Below, one piece after another: positions 36,985-45,346 of a stretch of 64,000 bases of DNA. This stretch comes from Streptococcus sanguinis SK1 = NCTC 7863 (GTDB lineage Bacteria; Bacillota; Bacilli; Lactobacillales; Streptococcaceae), in NCBI RefSeq assembly GCF_000194945.1, contig NZ_GL878507.1, positions 1 to 64,000 on the forward strand, in the 5' to 3' direction. A model generated the notes under the pieces. It had not been told where the DNA came from. It saw nothing but the letters and a program-made list of their open reading frames with translations, and did not search any database. Position 1 is the first letter of the stretch. Every line of letters starts with the position of its first letter. The position numbers were made by a program, and so were the translations under genes.

Positions 36985-38451
36985 TTGACTGAAAAATCAC
37001 AAGACAAAGAGAAGAATCTGAGCTTTAAAGAGCAGATTTTGAAAGACTTAGCTGGAGAAAAGGAAGAACAAACTCCCTCTTCAACTAGCCAGTCAGAAGC
37101 GGACTCTGCTTCTGCAAAAGAAACAGCAGCTGCGGAGGACTTTGAAGCTAGACCGGCTTCGGTAGATGTTTCCTACAAGGTTGCAGAGAATGAAAAGGCT
37201 CACCCTCAGGTCTATGGCCGAGTGGATGAGGAAGATAAGAAGCCCAATGAGGTCCTATCTCGGGCTAATCGGGCCAACAACACGGTCAAGAAAAAACGTC
37301 AAAACACCTTAGCCCGCAGGATTATGACAACGGTTCTGCTGATTGTCCTGCTGGGACTTGTGGTCACAGGAGTTGTCGGCTATACTTATGTATCTTCAGC
37401 TCTTAAACCTGTTGATGCAAACGCAACAGAGTATGTGACGGTTGAAGTGCCAGAAGGCTCTAGCTCTAAACAGATTGGGGAAATTCTCGAGAAAAAGGGG
37501 CTGATTAAAAATGCCCAAGTTTTTAGTCTGTATTCCAAGATTAAAAGCTTTAACAATTACCAGTCTGGCTATTACAATCTCCAGAAGAGTATGGACCTAG
37601 ATACCATTGCTCGGCAGCTTCAGGAAGGTGGAACAGATACACCGCAACCACCAGTTGTTGGTAAGGTTACTATTCCTGAAGGATATACACTGGAGCAGAT
37701 TGCAGAGGCTGTGACGGTTAATGCAGCTGCAACTTCTAAGAAGACTAGTAAGACACCTTTTAGTAAGGACGATTTCCTAGCTAAGGCGCAGGATGAAGCT
37801 TTCATTTCCAAGATGGCGGCTAAATATCCACAGCTGCTGGGCACATTGCCAAGCAAGGACAGCGGAGTCAAGTATCGCTTAGAAGGTTATCTCTTCCCTG
37901 CCACTTATAACTATGGCGAGGATGCGGATTTGGAAAGCTTGATTGACCAGATGTTGGGCGCAATGAATACCAATCTGTCTTCTTACTACTCTACTATCGA
38001 AGCGAAGAACCTAACGGTTAATGAAGTTCTGACTCTTGCTTCTCTGGTGGAAAAAGAAGGTTCAACAGACCAGGACCGCAAAGATATTGCCAGCGTCTTT
38101 TACAACCGTCTCAATCAAGCGATGCCGCTTCAGAGTAATATCGCTATCCTTTATGCTCAAGGCAAGCTAGGAAAGAAAACGACTCTGAAAGAGGACGCTG
38201 AGATTGATACCAATATCGACTCGCCTTTCAATGTCTATAAAAAAGAAGGGCTTATGCCTGGACCAGTTGATAGTCCGAGCCTATCAGCTCTGGAAGCTAC
38301 CATTAACCCAAGTAAGACGGACTACCTCTACTTTGTGGCAAATGTTGAAACAGGCGCTGTTTACTTCGCTAATACTTATGAGGAACACGCTAAAAATGTT
38401 GAGGAGCATGTCAACAGCAAGCTCACTCAATCCAGCAGCAGTTCTAATTAG
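36985..38451 (+). CDS. mltG: Endolytic murein transglycosylase MltG
   Basis: A 488-residue membrane-anchored lytic transglycosylase (YceG family) that cuts nascent glycan strands in peripheral wall synthesis. A long charged cytosolic N-terminus (about 1-110) precedes one membrane segment (about 113-135, IMTTVLLIVLLGLVVTGVVG). A LysM-like region and the YceG catalytic domain follow (LASLVEKEGSTDQDRKDIASVFYNRL with the catalytic Glu; ALEATINPSKTDYLYFV). I chose the TTG at 36985 because AGGAGG (36971-36976) is correctly spaced from it and the upstream ATG overlaps the promoter. The serine-rich tail ends at the stop. Confidence 0.93.
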   Translation: MTEKSQDKEKNLSFKEQILKDLAGEKEEQTPSSTSQSEADSASAKETAAAEDFEARPASVDVSYKVAENEKAHPQVYGRVDEEDKKPNEVLSRANRANNTVKKKRQNTLARRIMTTVLLIVLLGLVVTGVVGYTYVSSALKPVDANATEYVTVEVPEGSSSKQIGEILEKKGLIKNAQVFSLYSKIKSFNNYQSGYYNLQKSMDLDTIARQLQEGGTDTPQPPVVGKVTIPEGYTLEQIAEAVTVNAAATSKKTSKTPFSKDDFLAKAQDEAFISKMAAKYPQLLGTLPSKDSGVKYRLEGYLFPATYNYGEDADLESLIDQMLGAMNTNLSSYYSTIEAKNLTVNEVLTLASLVEKEGSTDQDRKDIASVFYNRLNQAMPLQSNIAILYAQGKLGKKTTLKEDAEIDTNIDSPFNVYKKEGLMPGPVDSPSLSALEATINPSKTDYLYFVANVETGAVYFANTYEEHAKNVEEHVNSKLTQSSSSSN

Positions 38452-38591
38452 ACTGCTATCATTGCAGATAAGAGAAAGCTAGTGCATTTAGTTCTAGCTT
38501 TCTCAGTCCTGCTATATAAAAAAGGGACTGATACAGACTTGTCTCAGCCTCTTGTTTTAGTTTTAAAATAAAATAAAAGAAAAGAGAAAAA

Positions 38592-39074
38592 ATGGCTGAA
38601 AAAACTTATCCTATGACCCTAGAGGAAAAGGAAAAACTAGAAAAAGAATTAGAAGAATTGAAATTGGTGCGTCGTCCAGAAGTGGTAGAACGTATTAAGA
38701 TTGCCCGCTCATATGGCGATTTGTCAGAAAACAGTGAATACGAAGCTGCAAAGGACGAACAGGCTTTTGTGGAAGGACAGATTTCTAGTCTGGAAACCAA
38801 GATCCGCTACGCTGAGATTGTAAACAGTGATGCTGTAGCCAAGGACGAGGTAGCTATCGGCAAAACAGTTACCATTCAAGAAGTAGGCGAAAGCGAAGAG
38901 GAAGTCTACATTATTGTTGGTTCTGCTGGTGCAGATGCTTTCGCAGGCAAGGTATCCAATGAAAGCCCGATTGGTCAAGCTCTAATTGGCAAGAAAACAG
39001 GCGATACTGCAACAGTCGAAACACCAGTTGGCAGCTACGATGTTAAAATTCTCAAGGTTGAAAAAACCGTTTAA
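38592..39074 (+). CDS. greA: Transcription elongation factor GreA
   Basis: A 160-residue factor that enters the RNA polymerase secondary channel and stimulates cleavage of backtracked RNA. The N-terminal coiled coil (about 1-77) carries the conserved tip acidic region ([18 protein letters not shown]), and the C-terminal domain follows ([36 protein letters not shown]). Length is normal. Its ribosome site is AAGAGAAAAA just before the ATG. It stands 140 bases after mltG. Confidence 0.96.
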   Translation: MAEKTYPMTLEEKEKLEKELEELKLVRRPEVVERIKIARSYGDLSENSEYEAAKDEQAFVEGQISSLETKIRYAEIVNSDAVAKDEVAIGKTVTIQEVGESEEEVYIIVGSAGADAFAGKVSNESPIGQALIGKKTGDTATVETPVGSYDVKILKVEKTV

Positions 39075-39082
39075 TAAATACC

Positions 39083-39117
39083 AAAAGGAACTGGCTAGAA
39101 GACTGGTTCTTTTTTCG
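39083..39117 (+). terminator. greA terminator
   Basis: AAGGAACTGG and CTGGTTCTTTTTT pair through seven or more positions including G-T pairs, and run into six T. Confidence 0.7.
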
Positions 39118-39185
39118 TTTCTTTTAAGACAGAGAGTGTAGGCTAGATAAGAAGAGCAGGGAAAAAATAGAGAAAAGGCAGATGC

Positions 39186-39197
39186 TTATGCTATAAT
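39186..39197 (+). promoter_or_regulatory. relPRS promoter
   Basis: TTATGCTATAAT contains an extended -10 (TATAAT 39192-39197) with TG one base upstream; no clear -35. GTAGGAGAACTGT precedes the relP ATG at 39228. Confidence 0.6.
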
Positions 39198-39227
39198 GAG
39201 AATAAGCTAGAAAAGTAGGAGAACTGT

Positions 39228-39848
39228 ATGCAAGAGCAAGATATTTATGGGAAATATGGGGCCTACCTGCCCAAGATTTTAGAGGATCTTAGTCAGCGTA
39301 TTCAAGAGGCTAATGATCGAGTCAAGCAGGAAACAGGGCAGAAGCTTTTTGAGCATTTTAATGCACGAGTCAAGCAGGCAGCCAGTATGGAAGAGAAATG
39401 TCAACGCAAGAATTTGCCTAGGGCGCCAGAGTCAGCCCTGAAAGAAATTCGTGATGCGATTGGGATTCGGATTGTTTGCGGTTTTATTGAGGACATCTAT
39501 CAGACTATTGAGGTGATTCGTCAGCTAGAGGGCTGTGAGATTGTTCTGGAAAAGGACTATATCCGAGCTGCCAAGCCTAATGGGTATCGCTCCTACCACT
39601 TGATATTAGAGGTGGAGACTCCTTACGAGGACTGTCATGGTCAAAATCCCGGCCGCTATTTTGTAGAAATCCAGCTTCGAACCATTGCTATGGATTCTTG
39701 GGCCAGCTTAGAGCATCAGATGAAGTACAAGCATGAGATTAAAGACAGCAAGCGGATTGTCCGCGAGCTGAAACGCTGTGCAGATGAGCTGGCTTCCTGT
39801 GATGTGACCATGCAGACCATCCGCAATTTGATTCGAGAAAGTGAGTGA
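39228..39848 (+). CDS. relP: Small alarmone synthetase RelP
   Basis: A 206-residue single-domain (p)ppGpp synthetase of the RelA/SpoT synthetase fold without hydrolase or regulatory domains. Substrate-binding motifs are IRDAIGIRIVCGFIEDIY, AAKPNGYRSYHLILEV and VEIQLRTIAMDSWASLEHQMKYK, with catalytic acids in the last two. Streptococci have two such enzymes; this one is RelP rather than RelQ because it is followed by a two-component system, as in the S. mutans relPRS operon, while RelQ lies near nadK. Its 3' end overlaps the regulator frame by 8 bases at most. Confidence 0.93.
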   Translation: MQEQDIYGKYGAYLPKILEDLSQRIQEANDRVKQETGQKLFEHFNARVKQAASMEEKCQRKNLPRAPESALKEIRDAIGIRIVCGFIEDIYQTIEVIRQLEGCEIVLEKDYIRAAKPNGYRSYHLILEVETPYEDCHGQNPGRYFVEIQLRTIAMDSWASLEHQMKYKHEIKDSKRIVRELKRCADELASCDVTMQTIRNLIRESE

Positions 39849-39849
39849 G

Positions 39850-40554
39850 ATGATGAAGATTTTATTAGCTGAAGATGAGCAACAGCTGTCCCGTGTCTTG
39901 GAAACGGCGATGACCCATGAAGGCTATCAGGTTGATACAGCCTTTGATGGGCAAGAAGCTGTGGACTTGGCCAAGGAAAATGCCTATGATTTGATGATTC
40001 TTGATATCATGATGCCAGTCAAGACAGGCATTGAAGCGCTGAAAGAAATCCGCCAAACCGGCAATACGACCCATGTCATCATGCTGACAGCTATGTCAGA
40101 GGTAGATGACAAGGTCACAGGGCTGGATGCCGGTGCAGATGATTATCTGACCAAGCCCTTCTCTCTGAAAGAGCTTCTGGCTCGCCTGCGCTCTATGTCC
40201 AGACGGGTAGCGACTTTCACCCCCAATTTGCTGCAGATTGGCCAAACCAGCCTCAATGTCGGAGAGCATGAGCTCATTAGCTCCAACTCTATTCGACTAG
40301 CCGGTAAGGAATCTAAAATGATGGAATTTCTTATGCTCAATGCCCAGAAGAGTCTTTCCACTCAGGAAATCTTCCGTCATGTTTGGTCCAAAGACGAGGA
40401 TGAGGATTTGGACGAAGGCTTCGTCTGGATTTATATTTCCTATTTGCGTCAGAAGCTGAAGGCTATTCATGCTGACCTTGCTATCTTGGGTGAGGAAGGC
40501 GGCAGTTTCACTCTGGTGCCGCTGGAAGGAGATAGCCATGTTTCGGAAACTTAA
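39850..40554 (+). CDS. relR: Response regulator RelR
   Basis: A 234-residue OmpR-type regulator. The receiver domain (about 1-120) has the acidic pocket ILLAEDEQ, phosphoacceptor Asp in LMILDIMMPV and Lys in DDYLTKPFSLKEL. The winged helix (about 130-225) has SKMMEFLMLNAQ and WIYISYLRQKLKAI. Unlike RitR, all phosphorylation residues are present. The start may be either of two adjacent ATG codons at 39850 and 39853; an upstream GTG at 39841 is less likely. It partners RelS, encoded next with a 17-base overlap. Confidence 0.9.
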   Translation: MMKILLAEDEQQLSRVLETAMTHEGYQVDTAFDGQEAVDLAKENAYDLMILDIMMPVKTGIEALKEIRQTGNTTHVIMLTAMSEVDDKVTGLDAGADDYLTKPFSLKELLARLRSMSRRVATFTPNLLQIGQTSLNVGEHELISSNSIRLAGKESKMMEFLMLNAQKSLSTQEIFRHVWSKDEDEDLDEGFVWIYISYLRQKLKAIHADLAILGEEGGSFTLVPLEGDSHVSET

Positions 40555-41773
40555 AATTCGGTTCATTCTGCTGGCTTCGGCGGCTATTGTCTGTATTTTG
40601 CTGACCATGATTGCTGTCTTAAACTCTGTTCGTTTTCTGCAGACCAACGGAGAAATCCAAGCTGTTCTCAATATTCTATCTGCCAATAATGGAGATTTTC
40701 CCAGTGTAGAAGAAACGGCAGAGAGCTTGCAAAACGACCGTATCACCATTGATACCATCTACCAATACCGCTATTTCAGTGTGGTCTATAAGGAAGATAA
40801 AACTCTTTACTCCACCAACTTGGACCATCTTTCCAATCTATCTAAGGAGCAGGCGCTCAGCTATGCAAACAAAGTGATTAAGAACAGCCGCAGCAGTGGG
40901 GTTTTTAAGGTAGGCAGTCAATTTTATTCCTACCAGATAACGCAGGATTCCAAGACCAAGCGCTATTTACTGGTGGTCTTAGATTCGACCAATTATCTCG
41001 AAAGCCGCAATGACTTTTTCTGGCTGTCTATCCAGTTGTGTTTCTATAGCTTTATTTTCTTTGTCTTAGTCGTGTCTGGATTTTCCAACTTTGCCATCCG
41101 TCCCTATATCAAAAACTATGAAAATCAGAAGCGTTTTATCACTAATGCGGGACATGAACTGAAGACGCCATTGGCAATCATTTCAGCCAATACGGAGCTG
41201 CAAGAGCTGATGACTGGCGAAAATGAATGGACAGAGAGCACTAAGGACCAGGTCAAGCGCCTCAGTAATCTAATCAATCAAATGGTCGTTCTGGCCCGTC
41301 TGGAAGAGCAGCCAGATGTTACTTTGGTAGATGTGAATTTTTCAGAAGTTGTTAAAAAAGTAGCAGGAAACTTCAAGTCTGTCATTGAGAAGGCAGGCAA
41401 GAAGTACGAGATCAAGCTGCAGGAAGACATCCATGTCAAGGCAACTGAAGATGAACTCTATGAATTGGTTAGTATCCTGATTGACAATGCCTGCAAGTAT
41501 TGTGACGAAGATGGACAAATTTTTGTCACCCTGACCAAGGCCAAGCGTGGGAAACGAGCTCGTCTGACGGTAGCCAATAGCTATGCGGATGGTAAGAATG
41601 TTGATTACAGTCGTTTCTTTGACCGTTTCTATCGTGAAGACGAATCGCACAATCAGAAGCAGCCTGGCTACGGGATTGGCCTATCCATGGCAGAAAGTCT
41701 GGTGCGGATTTTCAAGGGCAGGATTTGGGTTTCATATAAGAAAGGCTTGATTGGCTTTACCGTTTTACTGTGA
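40538..41773 (+). CDS. relS: Sensor histidine kinase RelS
   Basis: A 411-residue membrane kinase. Two membrane segments (about 8-30 and 162-185) enclose an extracellular sensor of about 130 residues. The H box is NAGHELKTPLAII near residue 205, followed by the N box LVSILIDNACKYC and a G box (GYGIGLSMAESLV). An F-box-like RFFDRFYR precedes the G box. I chose the ATG at 40538 with GGAAGGAG at 40524-40531; it overlaps relR. It is expected to phosphorylate RelR and thereby tune alarmone output; the signal is unknown (oxidative stress has been proposed in S. mutans). Confidence 0.9.
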   Translation: MFRKLKIRFILLASAAIVCILLTMIAVLNSVRFLQTNGEIQAVLNILSANNGDFPSVEETAESLQNDRITIDTIYQYRYFSVVYKEDKTLYSTNLDHLSNLSKEQALSYANKVIKNSRSSGVFKVGSQFYSYQITQDSKTKRYLLVVLDSTNYLESRNDFFWLSIQLCFYSFIFFVLVVSGFSNFAIRPYIKNYENQKRFITNAGHELKTPLAIISANTELQELMTGENEWTESTKDQVKRLSNLINQMVVLARLEEQPDVTLVDVNFSEVVKKVAGNFKSVIEKAGKKYEIKLQEDIHVKATEDELYELVSILIDNACKYCDEDGQIFVTLTKAKRGKRARLTVANSYADGKNVDYSRFFDRFYREDESHNQKQPGYGIGLSMAESLVRIFKGRIWVSYKKGLIGFTVLL

Positions 41774-41851
41774 TAGAGTCACCTCGTTAATCAGTTATTG
41801 CTTTCTTTGCTGAGTTTTTGGTATCGGTTACGCCGATTCTTACTCGAGATT

Positions 41852-41887
41852 AAAAAAAATCTTCTAGTGTTAGCTAGAAGATTTTTT
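41852..41887. terminator. Bidirectional terminator between relS and yidC2
   Basis: A perfect 14-bp stem, AAAAAATCTTCTAG (41854-41867) with CTAGAAGATTTTTT (41874-41887), serves both convergent genes. Confidence 0.9.
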
Positions 41888-41889
41888 CT

Positions 41890-42813
41890 TTATCTTGACC
41901 GTTGCTTACCAGCATTGCGGTTCTTTTTCTTTTTGTTCTTTTGCTCAATAGCCTGCTGAGCTTTTGGAGTAACATCTTTAGCTCGACTCGCTTTTTTCAA
42001 GCCTTTAGGAGGATTTTTTTCAAATTCCTCTGCCACCTGTTTTCTCAGGCGAGGTCGGATGATGTAGTTGATGATAAATTGCTGGATGATTTGGATAAAT
42101 CCACCGACTACCCAGTAGAGAGTGACTGCGGCAGGTGAGAGGAATGAGAAACCAACAATCATGATAGGACTCATATAAGAAGCCTGTTTCATGCTGTTTC
42201 TTTGAGTTTCATCTTCAATACCATGCAGAGAGAGCACCGACTGGATATAGTAGAGGATACCGACAATGGCAGTCAAAGCCAAGTCGCTTTTGGCCAGGTC
42301 TTTAATCCAGAGGAAGGAACTGCCTGCAACTCCTTGAGTATACTGAGCGGCAAAGAAGAGGGCTGAGAAGAAAGGCATTTGGATAAGCAGAGGCAGACAG
42401 CCTATACCGCCAAACATGCTGAGTCCATTCTCTTTTTGAGCAGCCATCAGTTCTTGCTGAGCCTGCATTTTCTCTTCCTGAGTCTCAGCATTTTTGATTC
42501 GCTCTTGGATTGGGGCAAAAATTGGCTTGAAGTAGTTCATCTTTTCAGACTGAAGCGTTGCCTTCCAAGACTGATAGATTCCCAGCGGTAGAATGATAAT
42601 CCGCACGATGAGCGTAACGATGATAATCGCCAGACCATAACCCAGACCTGAATTCTTGGCAAAGAATTGGATACCATCCGCCATAGGCTGACCAATCACG
42701 TCCCAAATCAGACCAGAAGGATTACCGGCCTTGTCGCGGCCCACACAGCCGGACAGGAAAAGAAGCGCAGCCAGTCCCATACCGGAGAATAAAAAGCGTT
42801 TGAAATGTTTCAC
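41890..42813 (-). CDS. yidC: Membrane protein insertase YidC2
   Basis: A 307-residue Oxa1/YidC insertase made as a lipoprotein: signal peptide [23 protein letters not shown] with lipobox LSGC and Cys at residue 23. Five membrane segments follow, with the conserved groove arginine in [16 protein letters not shown]. The C-terminal tail (about 250-307) is long and strongly basic (KKASRAKD..., [15 protein letters not shown]), the mark of the YidC2 paralogue that can bind ribosomes for cotranslational insertion. Neighbour acyP is divergent in many genomes; here it lies just upstream on the same strand. Confidence 0.9.
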   Translation of the reverse strand: MKHFKRFLFSGMGLAALLFLSGCVGRDKAGNPSGLIWDVIGQPMADGIQFFAKNSGLGYGLAIIIVTLIVRIIILPLGIYQSWKATLQSEKMNYFKPIFAPIQERIKNAETQEEKMQAQQELMAAQKENGLSMFGGIGCLPLLIQMPFFSALFFAAQYTQGVAGSSFLWIKDLAKSDLALTAIVGILYYIQSVLSLHGIEDETQRNSMKQASYMSPIMIVGFSFLSPAAVTLYWVVGGFIQIIQQFIINYIIRPRLRKQVAEEFEKNPPKGLKKASRAKDVTPKAQQAIEQKNKKKKNRNAGKQRSR

Positions 42814-42894
42814 GAGTTCATATCCTTTGTTTCTAAAAAATAATACCTATCTATTCTACTGTTTTTTTGCAAAATATACAATAGTTCTGCAGAC

Positions 42895-43173
42895 CTAATT
42901 TGAAATTTTAAAGTCGGGATAGGAGTCGAAATTAGCCATGGTCACATCCAAATAACTGACCTTAGAAAAAGGGGTCGGTCCCTTGCGGATTTCTTGGATA
43001 AATTTGGCCATCAGAGCTGGGTCATCAGCCTGAGCCAGAATGCCAACAGTACCATCGTCGTTGTTCCAGACCCGGCCGGTGATACCTCCGATTTCCAGCG
43101 CTATAGAATAGACTCCCCAGCGGAATCCAACCCCTTGTACCCGTCCTTGGGCTATCATTTTTACTTTCTGCAT
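42895..43173 (-). CDS. acyP: Acylphosphatase
   Basis: A 92-residue enzyme that hydrolyses acyl phosphates. The active-site loop GRVQGVGFRW has the phosphate-binding Arg (residue about 18), and the catalytic Asn lies in GRVWNNDDGTV. Length is standard. AAGGAGGACGCC precedes the ATG on the minus strand. It stands 82 bases upstream of yidC2 and could be cotranscribed with it. Confidence 0.95.
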   Translation of the reverse strand: MQKVKMIAQGRVQGVGFRWGVYSIALEIGGITGRVWNNDDGTVGILAQADDPALMAKFIQEIRKGPTPFSKVSYLDVTMANFDSYPDFKISN

Positions 43174-43240
43174 GGCGTCCTCCTTTAGTGAGCGGACCGA
43201 GGGGATTTAAGCCCTCAGTATGAGTGCAAGTCTGCTAAAT

Positions 43241-43251
43241 TGTGGTATAAT
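43241..43251 (+). promoter_or_regulatory. Promoter giving a leaderless transcript for the SpoU methyltransferase
   Basis: Extended -10 TGTGGTATAAT (TATAAT 43246-43251) lies exactly 6 bases before the ATG at 43258. Transcription should start on or beside that A, leaving no room for a ribosome site. Confidence 0.7.
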
Positions 43252-43257
43252 GTTCTT

Positions 43258-43998
43258 ATGAATATTATAACCTCAAAAGCCAATAATGTGGTAAAAAAAG
43301 CTAAAAAACTTCATCACAAAAAATACCGCAAGGATTCTTATTTGATCGAAGGCTGGCATTTATTTGAGGAAGCTGTCAGCAGCGGGGCTGAGCTGATTCG
43401 GATTTTTGCTTTAGCGGAATACGCAGAACAATTAGCTGATTTTTCTCTGGTGATCTTTGTCAGTTCGGAAATTTTAGCAGATTTGGCTGATAGTAAGACG
43501 CCACAGGGCATTGTCGCAGAAGTGGCTTTTGAAAGGAAAGAAATACCATTGGAGTTAAGCGGACGCTATCTTTTCTTGGAGGACGTTCAGGATCCAGGTA
43601 ATGTCGGTACCATCATTCGGACCGCGGATGCAGCTGGTTTTGACGGGGTTTTCATCTCTCAATTGTCGGCAGATATCTATAACTTAAAAACGCTGCGCTC
43701 TATGCAGGGGAGTCATTTTCACCTGCCCGTTTATCGGATGGATACGGCTGATTTTATTAGGCTGGCTCAGTCTTCCCGTCTGCCAATTCTAGCGTCGACC
43801 TTGTCGTCAACATCTATCGATTACAGAAATGTAGATAGCAAAGAGAGCTTTGTCCTAGTCATGGGCAATGAAGGTCAGGGAATTAGTCCAGAAATGACGG
43901 AAGCAGCTGATGTTCTGGTCCATATTTCCATGAAGGGGCAGGCAGAAAGTCTTAATGTTGCTGTCGCTGCTGGTATTTTAATCTTTCATTTAAGCTAA
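43258..43998 (+). CDS. TrmH/SpoU family RNA 2'-O-methyltransferase
   Basis: A 246-residue SPOUT enzyme with an N-terminal substrate-binding domain (about 1-95, SKANNVVKKAKKLHHKKYRKDSYLIEGWHLFEEA) and a C-terminal trefoil-knot domain. Motifs 1 to 3 are visible: LEDVQDPGNVGTIIRTADAAGF, VMGNEGQGIS and SLNVAVAAGIL. It methylates a ribose in rRNA or tRNA; the target is not decided. The upstream TTG at 43240 overlaps the -10 box, so the ATG at 43258 is the real start. Confidence 0.9.
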   Translation: MNIITSKANNVVKKAKKLHHKKYRKDSYLIEGWHLFEEAVSSGAELIRIFALAEYAEQLADFSLVIFVSSEILADLADSKTPQGIVAEVAFERKEIPLELSGRYLFLEDVQDPGNVGTIIRTADAAGFDGVFISQLSADIYNLKTLRSMQGSHFHLPVYRMDTADFIRLAQSSRLPILASTLSSTSIDYRNVDSKESFVLVMGNEGQGISPEMTEAADVLVHISMKGQAESLNVAVAAGILIFHLS

Positions 43999-44014
43999 AA
44001 ATCAGAAAAAGAGA

Positions 44015-44020
44015 TATAAT
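44015..44020 (+). promoter_or_regulatory. -10 box of the HD-domain gene
   Basis: GATATAAT (TATAAT 44015-44020) lies 22 bases before the ATG at 44043, which has GGGAGGTG at 44030-44037. Confidence 0.5.
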
Positions 44021-44042
44021 AGTTGGCAAGGGAGGTGATTCT

Positions 44043-44534
44043 ATGCCTTACAAAAAGGACGAGGAGTTTATGGCCTATGTTGGGCACTTGATTGAAAAGC
44101 CTAGTGTGCAGCGCCTGAAAGAAATTCCCCATCATATTCATTCCAATAGACTTGAACATTCCATCAATGTAAGTTATACTAGTTACAGAATTGCCAAAAA
44201 ATTTGGTTGGAATGCCCGCAGCACGGCACGCGGTGCCCTGCTTCATGACTTATTCTACTATGACTGGCGTGTGACCAAGTTTAAGAAGAGTCATGCTTGG
44301 GTTCATCCGAGGTTGGCAGTTCGCAATGCTCGTAAGATTACTAAGCTTAATAAAGTCGAAGAGGACATTATCGTCAAGCATATGTGGGGCCTGACTTTGG
44401 CACCGCCTCGCTACAAAGAATCATTCGTTGTGACGATGGTGGACAAGTATTGGGCCGTCAAAGAAGCAACGGCACCTTGGAGACGCAAGGGCAGTAATCG
44501 CAAGCTCTTTCATCGAAAGATGCTGAAACCGTAA
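44043..44534 (+). CDS. HD-domain phosphohydrolase
   Basis: A 163-residue cytosolic protein with an HD metal-dependent phosphohydrolase domain. The metal ligands are seen as His in RLEHSINVSY, the HD pair in ALLHDLFYYDW, and a later Asp in VVTMVDKYWAVK. The substrate is probably a nucleotide or phosphate ester but cannot be named. The C-terminus is basic (APWRRKGSNRKLFHRKML). It has its own promoter and precedes the Bax-inhibitor-like gene by 25 bases. Confidence 0.85.
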   Translation: MPYKKDEEFMAYVGHLIEKPSVQRLKEIPHHIHSNRLEHSINVSYTSYRIAKKFGWNARSTARGALLHDLFYYDWRVTKFKKSHAWVHPRLAVRNARKITKLNKVEEDIIVKHMWGLTLAPPRYKESFVVTMVDKYWAVKEATAPWRRKGSNRKLFHRKMLKP

Positions 44535-44559
44535 ATGTTTTATTATAAAAGGAGTAACT

Positions 44560-45243
44560 ATGAATCATTCTATTATTCAAGATCAATCAGATATTAATTC
44601 TTTCTATGCCAAGATTTATTCTATCGTTGGTGTCGGTATCGGAATCTCAGCAATCGTATCCCTCTTGATGCTGAACTTCTTTCAGGACATTATTATCTCT
44701 GTTCTGACAGGCTCCACTTGGATTTTCTATGCGGCTATTGCAGTTGAGTTTATCCTTGTGTTGGTAGCATCTGGAACTGCTCGGAGCAATAGCCCAGCGG
44801 CGTTGCCTATGTTTTTAGCTTATTCAGCCATCAATGGTTTTACCTTAAGTATTATCATGGCCCTGTATCTTCAGTCAACTGTTCTCTTAGCCTTTCTGAC
44901 AACGACCGTGATGTTCTTTGCTATGGGCTTCATCGGCAAGGTGACCAAGAAGGATCTTTCTGGAATGGGCAGAGCTTGTATGGCCGGTTTGATTGGTATT
45001 ATCGCTGCTAGCTTCCTTAATATCTTCTTGAGAAGCAGTGGCTTGGACTTTATCATCAGTATCGTTGGTGTCCTTATTTTCTCAGGACTCATCGCTTGGG
45101 ACAATCAGAAGATTCGCTACGTCTATGAGCAGACCAATGGCAATCCAGGAAATGGCTGGGCAATTTCGCTGGCTCTGCACCTATATCTGGACTTCATTAA
45201 TCTCTTCCTCAGCTTGCTGCGTATTTTTGGAAGAAACAAATAA
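44560..45243 (+). CDS. Bax inhibitor-1/YccA family membrane protein
   Basis: A 227-residue integral membrane protein with seven hydrophobic spans and the family's C-terminal pattern SLALHLYLDFINLFLSLLRIF, where the conserved aspartate of the pH-dependent Ca2+-leak channels lies. A further Asp pair is near GLIAWDNQKIRYVYE. Bacterial members leak calcium or modulate membrane proteases (YccA and FtsH). Its role here is unknown. AAAGGAG precedes the ATG. Confidence 0.9.
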   Translation: MNHSIIQDQSDINSFYAKIYSIVGVGIGISAIVSLLMLNFFQDIIISVLTGSTWIFYAAIAVEFILVLVASGTARSNSPAALPMFLAYSAINGFTLSIIMALYLQSTVLLAFLTTTVMFFAMGFIGKVTKKDLSGMGRACMAGLIGIIAASFLNIFLRSSGLDFIISIVGVLIFSGLIAWDNQKIRYVYEQTNGNPGNGWAISLALHLYLDFINLFLSLLRIFGRNK

Positions 45244-45261
45244 CTCAGCTAAATAAGACTC

Positions 45262-45290
45262 AAGCATTGGGCGCTTGCCCAGTGCTTTTT
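45262..45290 (+). terminator. Terminator after the Bax-inhibitor-like gene
   Basis: AGCATTGGGC, loop GCTT, GCCCAGTGCT (45263-45286) with one T-G pair is followed by TTTTG. Confidence 0.85.
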
Positions 45291-45306
45291 GTTTCTCCTA
45301 TGGATT

Positions 45307-45317
45307 TATGGTATAAT
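45307..45317 (+). promoter_or_regulatory. lysA promoter
   Basis: Extended -10 TATGGTATAAT (TATAAT 45312-45317) lies 29 bases before the ATG. AAGCGAG at about 45334-45340 is a modest ribosome site. Confidence 0.6.
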
Positions 45318-45346
45318 AAATCCAGCAAATAGAAAGCGAGAACAGT

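Noticed and set aside
38472-38504. Perfect 11-bp inverted repeat after mltG considered as a terminator
   Set aside because: No T run follows the stem; the sequence after it is AGTCCTGC, so it is not a standard intrinsic terminator, though RNA pairing is likely.
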